This document shows positions 1-6,792 of a DNA stretch of 13,086 nucleotides, piece after piece. Location of the stretch: the NCBI GenBank assembly GCA_019310195.1, contig JAFDET010000054.1, positions 1-13,086 of the forward strand, read 5' to 3'. A model generated the notes under the pieces. The model did no database searches. It was not told where the DNA came from and was given only the letters and a program-made list of their open reading frames with translations. The stretch is from Deltaproteobacteria bacterium (GTDB lineage Bacteria; Myxococcota_A; UBA9160; JAFDET01). Both the position numbers and the translations under genes were made by a program. Numbering within the stretch: position 1 is the stretch's first letter; every line of letters begins with the position of its first letter.

Positions 1-1
1 C

Positions 2-1270
2 TTCGAACCGAACCCCGACTGGTCTCGCGCCTTCGCGGAGTCCGGGGAGATCCAGGACTACCTCCTCGGTCTGGTGGAGAAGTGGAAGCTGCGCCCCCAC
101 CTGCGCACGAATACAGAGATCAGCGAAGCGCGTTTCGACGAGACGGCGGGAACCTGGATCCTGACCACCGACGAGGGCGACACCTTCACGGCCCGGGCCG
201 TCGTCTCCGGCGTGGGGGGCCTGGTGGATCCCGCCTGGCCCGACATCAAGGGGCTCCAGAGCTTCCGGGGCGAGCTGTTCCACACGGCGCGCTGGAATCA
301 CGACTTCGACCTGACGGGCAAGAACGTGGCCGTGATCGGGACCGGAGCCAGCGCGGTGCAAGTGGTTCCGGCCCTCGCTCCCCAGGTGGCCCGCCTCAGC
401 GTCTTCCAGCGCACGCCGGCCTGGGTGGTGCCCAAGCCGGACGTGCGGTACTCGGAACGCGCCAAGCACTTCTACGCGCGCTTCCCGCTGGCGCTGCAAG
501 CCAGCCGGCTCGCCAAGTTCTGGATGAGCGAGCTCTTCGGACCCATCATCTTCCTGAACTCGGATCGCCTGTCGGCCATCGGCCAGAAAGCCTCCCTCCG
601 GCATCTCCGGTCACAGGTCTCGGATCCCGAGCTGCGCGCGAAGCTGACCCCGAGCTTCCAGTTCGGCTGCAAGCGCATGCTCATCTCCAGCGACTACTGG
701 TCCAGCTTCGAACGCGAGAACGTGGACCTGGTGACCGAGCCCATCGAGGAGATCCGCGGCGACGGCATCGAGACCCAGGACGGGGTCCTGCACGAGGCAG
801 ACGCGATCGTCCTGGCCACGGGTTTCGCCCTGGGGCTGGCGACGGCGCCGTTCCCGGTGATCGGCCGCGGGGGACGGACCCTGAACGAGGCCTGGAGCCG
901 GGGCGCCGTCGCATACAAGGGCATGACCGTGTCCGGCTTCCCCAACTGGTTCATCCTGATGGGGCCCAACACGGGTCCGGGCCACACGTCGGTGCTGGTC
1001 TACACCGAGGCGCAGATCCATTACGCGCTGCAGGCGATCCGCAAGCTGAAGGACGAGGGGCTCCGCTACATGGACGTTCGCCAGGATGTCCAGGACCGCT
1101 ACAACGCCGGTCTCCAGAAGCGCATGAAGCACATGTCGTGGTCGTCGGGCTGCAATAGCTGGTACCTGTCCGCGGACGGCAGCAACCACTCCCTCTTTCC
1201 GGGGTACGCCAGCGAGTACGTGATCCGCGCCCGGCGCTTCAAGCCCTCGGAGTACGAGATCGCCCGCTGA
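2..1270 (+). CDS. Flavin-containing monooxygenase, Baeyer-Villiger type (5' partial)
   Basis: The reading frame is open from base 2, so the gene starts upstream of the window; the first residues (FEPNPDWSRAFAESGE) already match the conserved BVMO segment that follows the N-terminal FAD Rossmann fold, which is therefore missing here. Visible motifs are the BVMO-type fingerprint FRGELFHTARW (bases 263-295; the next residue is N rather than the usual P or D), the second nucleotide-binding motif VIGTGASAVQ (from about 332) expected to bind NADPH, and the ATGF motif near the C-terminal third (about 817-828). Family knowledge: these soluble enzymes use FAD, NADPH and O2 to insert oxygen next to a ketone or to oxidise heteroatoms. 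The substrate cannot be read from sequence. The closest BVMO subgroups act on cyclic, aryl or steroid ketones. The gene precedes the sulfatase gene by 79 bp on the same strand, so co-transcription is possible. Family assignment is firm; substrate is unknown. Confidence 0.93.
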   Translation, partial: FEPNPDWSRAFAESGEIQDYLLGLVEKWKLRPHLRTNTEISEARFDETAGTWILTTDEGDTFTARAVVSGVGGLVDPAWPDIKGLQSFRGELFHTARWNHDFDLTGKNVAVIGTGASAVQVVPALAPQVARLSVFQRTPAWVVPKPDVRYSERAKHFYARFPLALQASRLAKFWMSELFGPIIFLNSDRLSAIGQKASLRHLRSQVSDPELRAKLTPSFQFGCKRMLISSDYWSSFERENVDLVTEPIEEIRGDGIETQDGVLHEADAIVLATGFALGLATAPFPVIGRGGRTLNEAWSRGAVAYKGMTVSGFPNWFILMGPNTGPGHTSVLVYTEAQIHYALQAIRKLKDEGLRYMDVRQDVQDRYNAGLQKRMKHMSWSSGCNSWYLSADGSNHSLFPGYASEYVIRARRFKPSEYEIAR

Positions 1271-1349
1271 GGGAGGGGCGCCGTCCGGCGGCGCATCCAG
1301 GACGGCGGTATCGTGGGGGCGGCGCTCGCGCGGCGCCCGGAGCGGAAAC

Positions 1350-2852
1350 ATGCGTCGACTCCTCCGAGGACTGGCACTCGCCATCGGGTATCCCGCGGCG
1401 ATCCTCCTGATCCTGGCGACGCTGGCCCTCGCCGCGCGCTACGTGCAGGCGCGCTTCTTCCACGAACCGCTGGCGCCCGAGCGACTGGCGGAGAAGGATG
1501 CCTACCTGGCCGGAATCCGACCGGCCGATCCCGCCGCCGCGCCCAACTTCGTGGTGATCCTGTTCGACGACCTGGGTTGGGGCGACCTCTCCAGCTACGG
1601 CAATCGACTGATCCGCACGCCCCGCACCGACCAGCTGGCGGCGGAGGGCGTGCGCATGACGGACTTCTACTCGGCGGCGCCGGTTTGCACGCCGTCGCGA
1701 GCGGCTCTCCTGACCGGGCGCTATTCCATCCGCTCTCGCACGCACCACCTGGTCTTCTTCAGTGACACGAGCCCGGCCGCCACGCTGCGCCGGATGCTGG
1801 GCCTGGGCAACGAGCTGATCCGCGACGAGGTCCTCGTCTCCGAAGCCCTGCGCGCTGCGGGCTACGCCACGGGGATGGTCGGAAAGTGGCACCTGGGCGG
1901 CGAGCCGGGGCATCGCCCCAACGATTTCGGCTTCGACTTCTGGTACGGCGTGCTGTGGAGCAACGACATGACCCCGCTCCACCTCTACCGAAACGAAGAG
2001 ATCGAGGAGCGCGACTCACGCGACCCCGGCACCTGGAGCGGCACCTTTCGCGACGCCGACATGGACCGGGGCGACGGACTCGACCAGCGCACCCTGACGC
2101 AGCGCTACACGCGTGAGGCCGTGGCGTTCATCGAACGCAACCGGGAACGGCCGTTCTTCCTGTTCGTCTCCCACACTTTCCCCCACGTGCCTCATTTCGC
2201 CTCCAGCCAGCACGCTGGAAGCTCGGCCGGCGGCGTCTACGGCGACGTGGTGGAGGATCTGGACCGCAGCGTGGGCACGGTGGTGGACGCCCTCGACCGC
2301 CTGGGACTCGGCGAGCGCACCCTGGTGATCGTCACCAGTGACAACGGGGCGGACTACAACGGCAGCCCCGGCCCCCTACGCGGCCGCAAGGCAAGCACCT
2401 ACGAGGGTGGCCAGCGCGTGCCGATGATCGCGCGCTGGCCCGGACGCATTCCCGCCGGGGTGGTGAGCGACGAGCTGGGCATGAACACCGACCTCTTCCC
2501 CACATTGCTGGGCGAGGCCGGGGTTCGGCCTCCGTCGGACCGGGAGATCGACGGCCGCGACCTGATGCCTGTCTTGGAGCGTGGCGCTCCAAGCGCCCAC
2601 GACGTGCTCTTCTACACATCCACGTGGGGCGGCACGATCGACGCCGTCCGAGACCAGCGCTTCAAGTACCGCGCGAGCACTGCGGACTTCGGCCGCAACA
2701 AGCCGCAGCTCTGGCGCATGGACGCCGACGCCGAGGCCCACAACCTGATCGCCCTGTACCCCGCCGACGCGCAACGCCTCGCAGAGCGGCTCCAAGCCCA
2801 ACGCGCAGCGCTGCAGGAGAACCCGCGTGGCTGGCGAGGGCCCGAGCCCTAG
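1350..2852 (+). CDS. Membrane-anchored type I sulfatase (arylsulfatase family)
   Basis: This 500-residue protein hydrolyses sulfate esters, judging by family. A hydrophobic segment at residues 8-30 after an MRR start indicates a signal anchor or signal peptide, so the catalytic domain should be periplasmic or outside. Metal ligands lie in FDDLGWGD (D73, D74) and TSDNG (D331, N332). The sulfatase signature CTPSR places the residue converted to formylglycine at C113, inside VCTPSRAALLTGRY. Other active-site elements are GKWHLG (K179, H181), SHTFPHVPH (H279 region) and K347. The length is normal for the family and all key residues are present. ATG at 1350 is supported by GGAG at 1339-1342, 7 nt upstream. 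A cysteine-type site needs a formylglycine-generating enzyme, which is not in this window. It may be co-transcribed with the upstream monooxygenase. Its TAG stop overlaps the TAG stop of the convergent TIR-like gene. The actual substrate (steroid, aryl or carbohydrate sulfate) is not determinable. Confidence 0.93.
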   Translation: MRRLLRGLALAIGYPAAILLILATLALAARYVQARFFHEPLAPERLAEKDAYLAGIRPADPAAAPNFVVILFDDLGWGDLSSYGNRLIRTPRTDQLAAEGVRMTDFYSAAPVCTPSRAALLTGRYSIRSRTHHLVFFSDTSPAATLRRMLGLGNELIRDEVLVSEALRAAGYATGMVGKWHLGGEPGHRPNDFGFDFWYGVLWSNDMTPLHLYRNEEIEERDSRDPGTWSGTFRDADMDRGDGLDQRTLTQRYTREAVAFIERNRERPFFLFVSHTFPHVPHFASSQHAGSSAGGVYGDVVEDLDRSVGTVVDALDRLGLGERTLVIVTSDNGADYNGSPGPLRGRKASTYEGGQRVPMIARWPGRIPAGVVSDELGMNTDLFPTLLGEAGVRPPSDREIDGRDLMPVLERGAPSAHDVLFYTSTWGGTIDAVRDQRFKYRASTADFGRNKPQLWRMDADAEAHNLIALYPADAQRLAERLQAQRAALQENPRGWRGPEP

Positions 2853-3298
2853 CGCGCGGCCGAGCCGCCGCGCTTGCAGCTGTCGGGAACCCGCAGGGGC
2901 TGGGCATCGCGCAGGGTGGTGGAGATGCGCGCGCCCAATGTGTCGAGGGTCCAGCGGTACATGCCGTCGCCGGCGCGGGCACCTTTGGGCTTCTGACACA
3001 TGCTGTCGCGACGGCCCCACAACAGCAGGTAGGGCTTGTCCTCTTCCTGGGCCATACGAAGCTCCTCGGCAATGCGGCTGGAAGCTTCGGTGTGCTCGCC
3101 GCAGATGACGATCACCTCATCCGCCTCGGAGATCCGTCTGCGCGTTCCGGCGGACCAGCGGTCGCTCATGCTGCCGCCACCCGAGCGAGCCGCGATCTCG
3201 AAGCCGGAGCCTCCACGCTGCGCCTCCTCCACGAGCCGATCGTGGAGATCGCGATCATTCTCGCGGTCGAAGCTCATGAAGATGCGGACGGTGGTCAT
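2849..3298 (-). CDS. Stand-alone TIR-like domain protein (MTH538/DUF1863 type)
   Basis: The 149-residue product is a single small domain. It opens with a beta strand and motif VRIFMSFDREND and continues with a helix, RRRISEADEVIVICGEHT (residues 54-70), then IAEELRMAQEEDKPYLLLWG (76-95), CQKPKG (101-106) and MYRWTLDTL. From memory this order and wording match the MTH538 TIR-like family (PF08937), which also contains the ThsB sensor of Thoeris anti-phage systems. By alignment to that pattern E79, in the helix after GEHT, is the candidate catalytic glutamate for NAD cleavage. No second domain, signal peptide or membrane segment is visible, and no ThsA, SLOG or other effector partner is next to it. 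The open frame extends further upstream, but that extension overlaps the divergent dioxygenase gene and has no family resemblance, so ATG at 3298 directly before TTVRIFMSF was chosen; its ribosome site is weak. A defence role is inference only; housekeeping NAD or nucleotide signalling is possible. Confidence 0.8.
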   Translation of the reverse strand: MTTVRIFMSFDRENDRDLHDRLVEEAQRGGSGFEIAARSGGGSMSDRWSAGTRRRISEADEVIVICGEHTEASSRIAEELRMAQEEDKPYLLLWGRRDSMCQKPKGARAGDGMYRWTLDTLGARISTTLRDAQPLRVPDSCKRGGSAAR

Positions 3299-3425
3299 TC
3301 CAGCAGGACACCCTTCCCCGAGAAGGTAGCAGAGGACGGCCTCCGCGGGGTCGGTGCGGGTCGCGGCCGAGGAGCGCACCCCGACCCATTCCGATCCTCC
3401 GCGGCGGCGTGATACCCTCGAGGGG
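3299..3425. promoter_or_regulatory. Divergent promoter region between TIR-like gene and dioxygenase gene
   Basis: This 127-bp gap separates the starts of two divergent genes and must hold both promoters unless they lie inside coding sequence. On the plus strand TGATACCCT (3410-3418) fits an extended -10 pattern (TGnTAnnnT) and ends 7 nt before the dioxygenase ATG, which would make the transcript leaderless. On the minus strand TGCTACCTT (3331 down to 3323) has the same pattern and would leave a short leader for the TIR-like gene. I see no convincing -35 boxes, so both are weak predictions. Confidence 0.3.
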
Positions 3426-4643
3426 ATGAGCGTGGATCTCCGAACACGCCGCGACGATCGCGTGCCGCCCGTGGACGCGGATGAGTTGTTCACGACGACG
3501 CTGCCCGAGGCCCTCGAGCGCCACCGGCAAGCCATGGAGGCAGGGACGGCACGGCTCCGGCTGCGAACTCTCACCGTCGAGGTGGACGGGAGCGCCTGGA
3601 CGCTGGCGTCGAACGCCGGCCGCATTGAGGTCCGGTCCGGGCGCGGCGACGGAGCGCGGGTCCGCTTCTCGGCGGAAGCCCTGAGCGACCTGGTGAACGA
3701 CCAGGCCACGCCGATCGGCTACTTCAGCGCCGGCCGACTGGACATGCCCGAGGGCGGGTTGGGCGACCTGCTCGACTGGTGGCTGGTACTGCGGGGCGCA
3801 CTCGATGCACGCCCGCTCTACGTTCCGGGGGCAGTGAGCTTCCACAGCCGCGACGGGGGCGCGCTGGACCTGAAGCGCTCCTTCTTCCCGGACGATGACT
3901 CCGACGAGATGCGCCACTTCCTCCGCGAGGCGGGATTCCTGCACCTTCGCGGCGTCTTTCGCGAAGACGAGATGGCAGCCATCTCCGCCGACATGGACCG
4001 CGCGGCGCCGACCTACCGCGAAGACGACGGCAAGAGCTGGTGGGCGACGCTGGACGGTGGCGAGCGCTGTGTGGTGCGCATGCAGGCCTTCGACCGACAC
4101 TCGGAGACCACCGCTGTGCTGCTGGAGGATCCCCGCTTCACGCGCATCGGCGAGATCCCCGGAGACGGTCACACCCATCGCGGCCTCGAGGGCAACCGGA
4201 TCGAGGCGCTGTTCAAGCCGCTGGGCGTGGTGGATGGAATCTCGGACATCCCCTGGCACAAGGACTGCAGCCTCGGCCGGCACAGCTACGAGTGCTGCAG
4301 CCTGACCGTCGGCATCTCCGTTACCGGCGCGGGCTCCACCTCGGGCCAGCTCGGCGTCGTGCCCGGCTCCCACCGAGCTTTGGTGTGGCCGGCACTCACG
4401 CCGCCGGAGGGTCTGCCGCAGCTCGAGCTGCCCACGCAGACCGGCGACGTCACGGTCCACCTGAGCTGCACCCTGCACCGCGCGTTCCCTCCCGTCGAGC
4501 GGGAGCGTCGCGTGATGTACACGGGCTTCCGGCTGCCGGCCGTTTCGCCGGAAGCGGCGCAGGCCGCGGTCGCGGGGCGCAAGCGCCTGGGGCAGATCCG
4601 CGAGGCGGCCCCGCGCACCGTGTCCCAGGAGCCGGCCGCCTAG
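3426..4643 (+). CDS. SCP2-like domain fused to PhyH-family Fe(II)/2OG dioxygenase
   Basis: The 405-residue protein appears to have two parts. Residues about 32-130 (LRLRTLTVEVDGSAWTLA, then VRFSAEALSDLVNDQ and YFSAGRLDMPEGGL) resemble an SCP2 sterol-carrier-like fold. Residues about 155-385 are a phytanoyl-CoA dioxygenase-type catalytic domain: FLREAGFLHLRGVF start, iron ligands H278 and D280 in WHKDCS, distal ligand H351 in TLHRAFPP, and a candidate 2-oxoglutarate-binding arginine in RERRVMYTGFR (R369 or R361/R362). The HxD...H set is complete, so the domain should be active. Family knowledge: such enzymes hydroxylate lipids or small molecules with O2 and 2-oxoglutarate; an SCP2-like part could present a hydrophobic substrate. 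ATG at 3426 gives a protein starting MSVDLRTRRD; a GTG at 3354 would add 24 low-complexity residues and reach further into the divergent promoter region. A purine-rich GAGGGG abuts the ATG, too close for a normal ribosome site. The catalytic call is firm, the SCP2 call moderate. Confidence 0.88.
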   Translation: MSVDLRTRRDDRVPPVDADELFTTTLPEALERHRQAMEAGTARLRLRTLTVEVDGSAWTLASNAGRIEVRSGRGDGARVRFSAEALSDLVNDQATPIGYFSAGRLDMPEGGLGDLLDWWLVLRGALDARPLYVPGAVSFHSRDGGALDLKRSFFPDDDSDEMRHFLREAGFLHLRGVFREDEMAAISADMDRAAPTYREDDGKSWWATLDGGERCVVRMQAFDRHSETTAVLLEDPRFTRIGEIPGDGHTHRGLEGNRIEALFKPLGVVDGISDIPWHKDCSLGRHSYECCSLTVGISVTGAGSTSGQLGVVPGSHRALVWPALTPPEGLPQLELPTQTGDVTVHLSCTLHRAFPPVERERRVMYTGFRLPAVSPEAAQAAVAGRKRLGQIREAAPRTVSQEPAA

Positions 4644-4816
4644 AACGCGGCGCCAGTCGAGCGGCATCTCGTAGAGGCGCTTGGGGGTCTGAACCTCGCC
4701 GGCCAGAGCGGGTGCTCGGTCTCGTGATGGGTGACCCCGAGCACCAGCGACAGAGCGGACGTCCGCAGCCTGTCCGCCCCGAAGAACTTGTTGCGGGCAG
4801 GGCCAACGCCCGAGAT

Positions 4817-4845
4817 CAGGCGCTGCGTCGCGGCCTGGGCTTTTT
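4817..4845 (+). terminator. Candidate intrinsic terminator downstream of dioxygenase gene
   Basis: CAGGCGC (4817-4823) can pair with GCGGCCTG (4830-4837) with one bulged G and a 6-nt loop, followed after GGC by TTTTT (4841-4845). It lies about 175 bp after the dioxygenase stop and before the AT-rich upstream region of the TetR gene, a sensible place to end the transcript. The stem is short and imperfect, so confidence is modest. The rest of the 290-bp gap (4644-4933) has no convincing gene on either strand. Confidence 0.4.
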
Positions 4846-4894
4846 CATAATTCTTTATATTTCTCGAATAGTTGAGGCCTGGAACTGCCATCTG

Positions 4895-4933
4895 CTGACG
4901 ATTGTTCTCTTTAGTTGACGTTCGTCAGAACCG
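4895..4933 (+). promoter_or_regulatory. Palindromic operator candidate upstream of efflux-operon TetR gene
   Basis: TGACGTTCGTCA at 4916-4927 is an inverted repeat with perfect 5-bp arms (TGACG/CGTCA) and a 2-bp centre, ending 6 bp before the TetR start codon. A further CTGACG at 4895-4900 can also pair with CGTCAG at 4923-4928, hinting at a second half-site. TTGACG at 4915-4920 looks like a -35 box but has no matching -10 before the gene. The site sits in the most AT-rich stretch of the window (about 4841-4915). Position and symmetry fit an autoregulatory TetR operator for the whole pump operon; this is inferred, not shown. Confidence 0.5.
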
Positions 4934-5554
4934 ATGCAAACTTCCAGCCTCATGGAATCACAAGCCCTCAAGCTGAGGCCGCGTGAGACGCGCGGCGACC
5001 GGACCCGCGCCCGGCTCGTGGAGGCCGCGCTGGCGGAGTTCCACCGCCACGGATTCGAGCGCGCCAGCGTGGCACGCATCGCCGAGCAGGCCGGCGTCTC
5101 CCGGCCCACCTTCTACTTCCACTTCCCCGCCAAGGAAGACCTGCTCCGCGAGCTTCAGGCCGACCTGCAGGCCTCGCTGGCGGAGCGGATCGCACGCAGC
5201 CGCAGCCTGCGCGACGCCTTGGACGTGTTCGTGAACGGCATCCTCGAGGTGCAGCGCGAGGTAGGCGCCCTGGTCTTCGCCGAGATGCTGCGGGTGCAGA
5301 CCCGCGGCAGGCCCCTGAGCGAGCCGGAGGACGAGCCCGTTCCCGTGCGCGATGCGCTGGCTCCCTGGTTCGTGCAGGGCTCCGCGGAGCTGCGCGACGG
5401 ACTGGACCCGGAGCGCGCATCTCAGCTCTACCTGTCCAGCATCTTCGGCTACCTGATCGCGCCGGCCAGCACCGACCCCAAACACCACCCCAAAGACCTG
5501 AACGCCCTCACCTCCCTCTTCCTGCGCCGGGCCGGCGCGGAGGATTCGCCGTGA
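4934..5554 (+). CDS. TetR/AcrR-family transcriptional regulator of the RND operon
   Basis: The 206-residue protein has a typical TetR N-terminus: TRARLVEAALAEFHRHGFER followed by VARIAEQAGVSRPTFYFHFP and KEDLL, a helix-turn-helix at about residues 24-70. The C-terminal region is variable and should form the ligand-binding and dimer domain; ligand cannot be inferred. The stop overlaps the adaptor GTG start by 4 bp (GTGA), so regulator and pump are almost certainly one transcript, and the protein most simply represses its own operon until a pump substrate binds. ATG at 4934 is the first start; ATG at 4952 (residue 7) is equally possible, and neither has a clear ribosome site. A palindrome just upstream is a candidate operator. 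Confidence 0.92.
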   Translation: MQTSSLMESQALKLRPRETRGDRTRARLVEAALAEFHRHGFERASVARIAEQAGVSRPTFYFHFPAKEDLLRELQADLQASLAERIARSRSLRDALDVFVNGILEVQREVGALVFAEMLRVQTRGRPLSEPEDEPVPVRDALAPWFVQGSAELRDGLDPERASQLYLSSIFGYLIAPASTDPKHHPKDLNALTSLFLRRAGAEDSP

Positions 5555-6792
5555 AGCTCTCCGCGAAGGTCTTTCTGCCCATCGCCGTGCTCGGCGTCGC
5601 CGTCGCTGTGACTATCGGAATGATCTCCGCTCGCCCCACCGCCGAATCCGAGCGCCCGCCCAGCCCGGTGCCCCTGGTCGAGGTGGTGCGGGTGCAACCG
5701 CAATCCGTCTCGCTGCGGGTGGACGCCCAGGGCAGCGTAGAGCCCCGCACCGAGAGCGACCTGGTCGCGGAGGTTGCGGGACGCATCGTCTGGAGCTCGC
5801 CTCAACTCGCGTCGGGCGGCTTCTTCGACGAGGGCGACGAGCTGGTGCGGATCGACCCACGCGACTACGAGGTGGCCCACGAGGGTGCAATGGCGGCGCA
5901 GGCCCGCGCGCAGAGCAGCCTGGTCCACACCACGGCCACCCTCGAGCGACACCAGTCCATGCGCGAGCAGGGCATCTCGAGCCAGGCCCGGCTGGACGAG
6001 GCCCTGCACGCCCGGGCCAACGCTCTGGCCAGCGTTCGGGAAGCGAAGGTCGCCGTGCGACGCGCGGAGCTGGACCTGGACCGGACACGGATCCGGGCGC
6101 CCTTCGCCGGGCGTGTGCGCCAGAAGCACGTGGACGTGGGGCAGTTCGTGAGCCGAGGGGTGCCGATCGCTCGGGTCTACTCGGTGGACTACGCGGAGGT
6201 GCGGCTTCCGATCCGGGACGCGGACCTGGCCTACCTGGATCTTCCGGCCGCGTTCCCCACGGAAGCGACTGGGACCGCGCTCGACCAGGCGACATCCAGG
6301 GACGCCGGAGCCGAGGTGATCCTGTCAGCGCAGGTTGCCGGTGAACGCCGGACCTGGAAGGGTCGCATCGTGCGGACCGAGGGCGCCCGCGACGCGCGCA
6401 CGCGCATGCTCAACCTGGTGGCCCGCGTGGAAGATCCGTACGCGCGCAGCGGAGACCCGGACCAGGAGCCCCTGCCCATCGGCATCTTCGTCGACGCCTC
6501 GGTCCAGGGCCGGCGCGTCGAAGGGGTCTTCGAGGTACCGCGCTCCGCGCTGCGGCGCGGCGACGAAGTGATGGTGATCGACGACCGGAACCAGCTACGG
6601 GTGCGGCAGGTGGACGTGCTGCGCGCCGATCGCGAGCGCGCCTGGATTCGCTCGGGGCTCGCTCCCGGCGAGCGGGTCGTCGTCTCGCCCGTCGACTTCG
6701 CGACGGAGGGCATGGAGGTGCGCGGCATGGAGATGGCGCCGCCCGCCCGGGACACCGCCGGCGACGCCCCAGAAGAGGCGCCCGCGTCATGA
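5551..6792 (+). CDS. RND efflux periplasmic adaptor subunit (membrane fusion protein)
   Basis: The 413-residue protein links an inner-membrane RND pump to an outer-membrane channel. A single hydrophobic segment at residues 7-26 anchors it in the inner membrane; no lipobox cysteine is seen. Then follow the first half of the lipoyl/barrel-sandwich domain (about 60-108), an alpha-helical hairpin (about 110-178), the conserved closing strand TRIRAPFAGRV (179-189), and beta-barrel and membrane-proximal domains to about 390, with FEVPRSAL typical of the family. The start is GTG at 5551, preceded by a strong GGAGG at 5539-5543, 7 nt away; it overlaps the TetR stop. The C-terminal tail is Ala/Pro/Glu-rich. 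The stop overlaps the pump ATG by 4 bp. Order and overlaps show a single operon. Substrates unknown; family call firm. Confidence 0.94.
   Translation: MKLSAKVFLPIAVLGVAVAVTIGMISARPTAESERPPSPVPLVEVVRVQPQSVSLRVDAQGSVEPRTESDLVAEVAGRIVWSSPQLASGGFFDEGDELVRIDPRDYEVAHEGAMAAQARAQSSLVHTTATLERHQSMREQGISSQARLDEALHARANALASVREAKVAVRRAELDLDRTRIRAPFAGRVRQKHVDVGQFVSRGVPIARVYSVDYAEVRLPIRDADLAYLDLPAAFPTEATGTALDQATSRDAGAEVILSAQVAGERRTWKGRIVRTEGARDARTRMLNLVARVEDPYARSGDPDQEPLPIGIFVDASVQGRRVEGVFEVPRSALRRGDEVMVIDDRNQLRVRQVDVLRADRERAWIRSGLAPGERVVVSPVDFATEGMEVRGMEMAPPARDTAGDAPEEAPAS

Noticed and set aside
263..298. Asn in place of Pro/Asp at the end of the BVMO fingerprint (FRGELFHTARW-N)
   Set aside because: Variation at this position is common in BVMO-like flavin monooxygenases, so it is not treated as a notable defect.
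1271..1349. GC-rich inverted repeats between the monooxygenase and sulfatase genes
   Set aside because: CGCCG/CGGCG and GGCGC/GCGCC arms are short, expected by chance at this base composition, and lack a T-run; no terminator or operator is claimed.
3299..3709. N-terminal extension of the TIR-like open frame (137 further codons on the minus strand)
   Set aside because: It runs across the divergent dioxygenase gene, is Arg/Ser-rich like a GC-driven shadow frame and shows no family motif; the TIR-like fold starts right after the ATG at 3298.
4640..4891. Minus-strand open frame of 83 codons in the gap after the dioxygenase gene, and an alternative frame there reading PKRLYEMPLDWRRVL
   Set aside because: Neither frame has a ribosome site or a recognisable family. 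The stretch could be a decayed gene end, but I could not identify a parent, so no pseudogene is reported. A translated search of 4640-4830 would decide.
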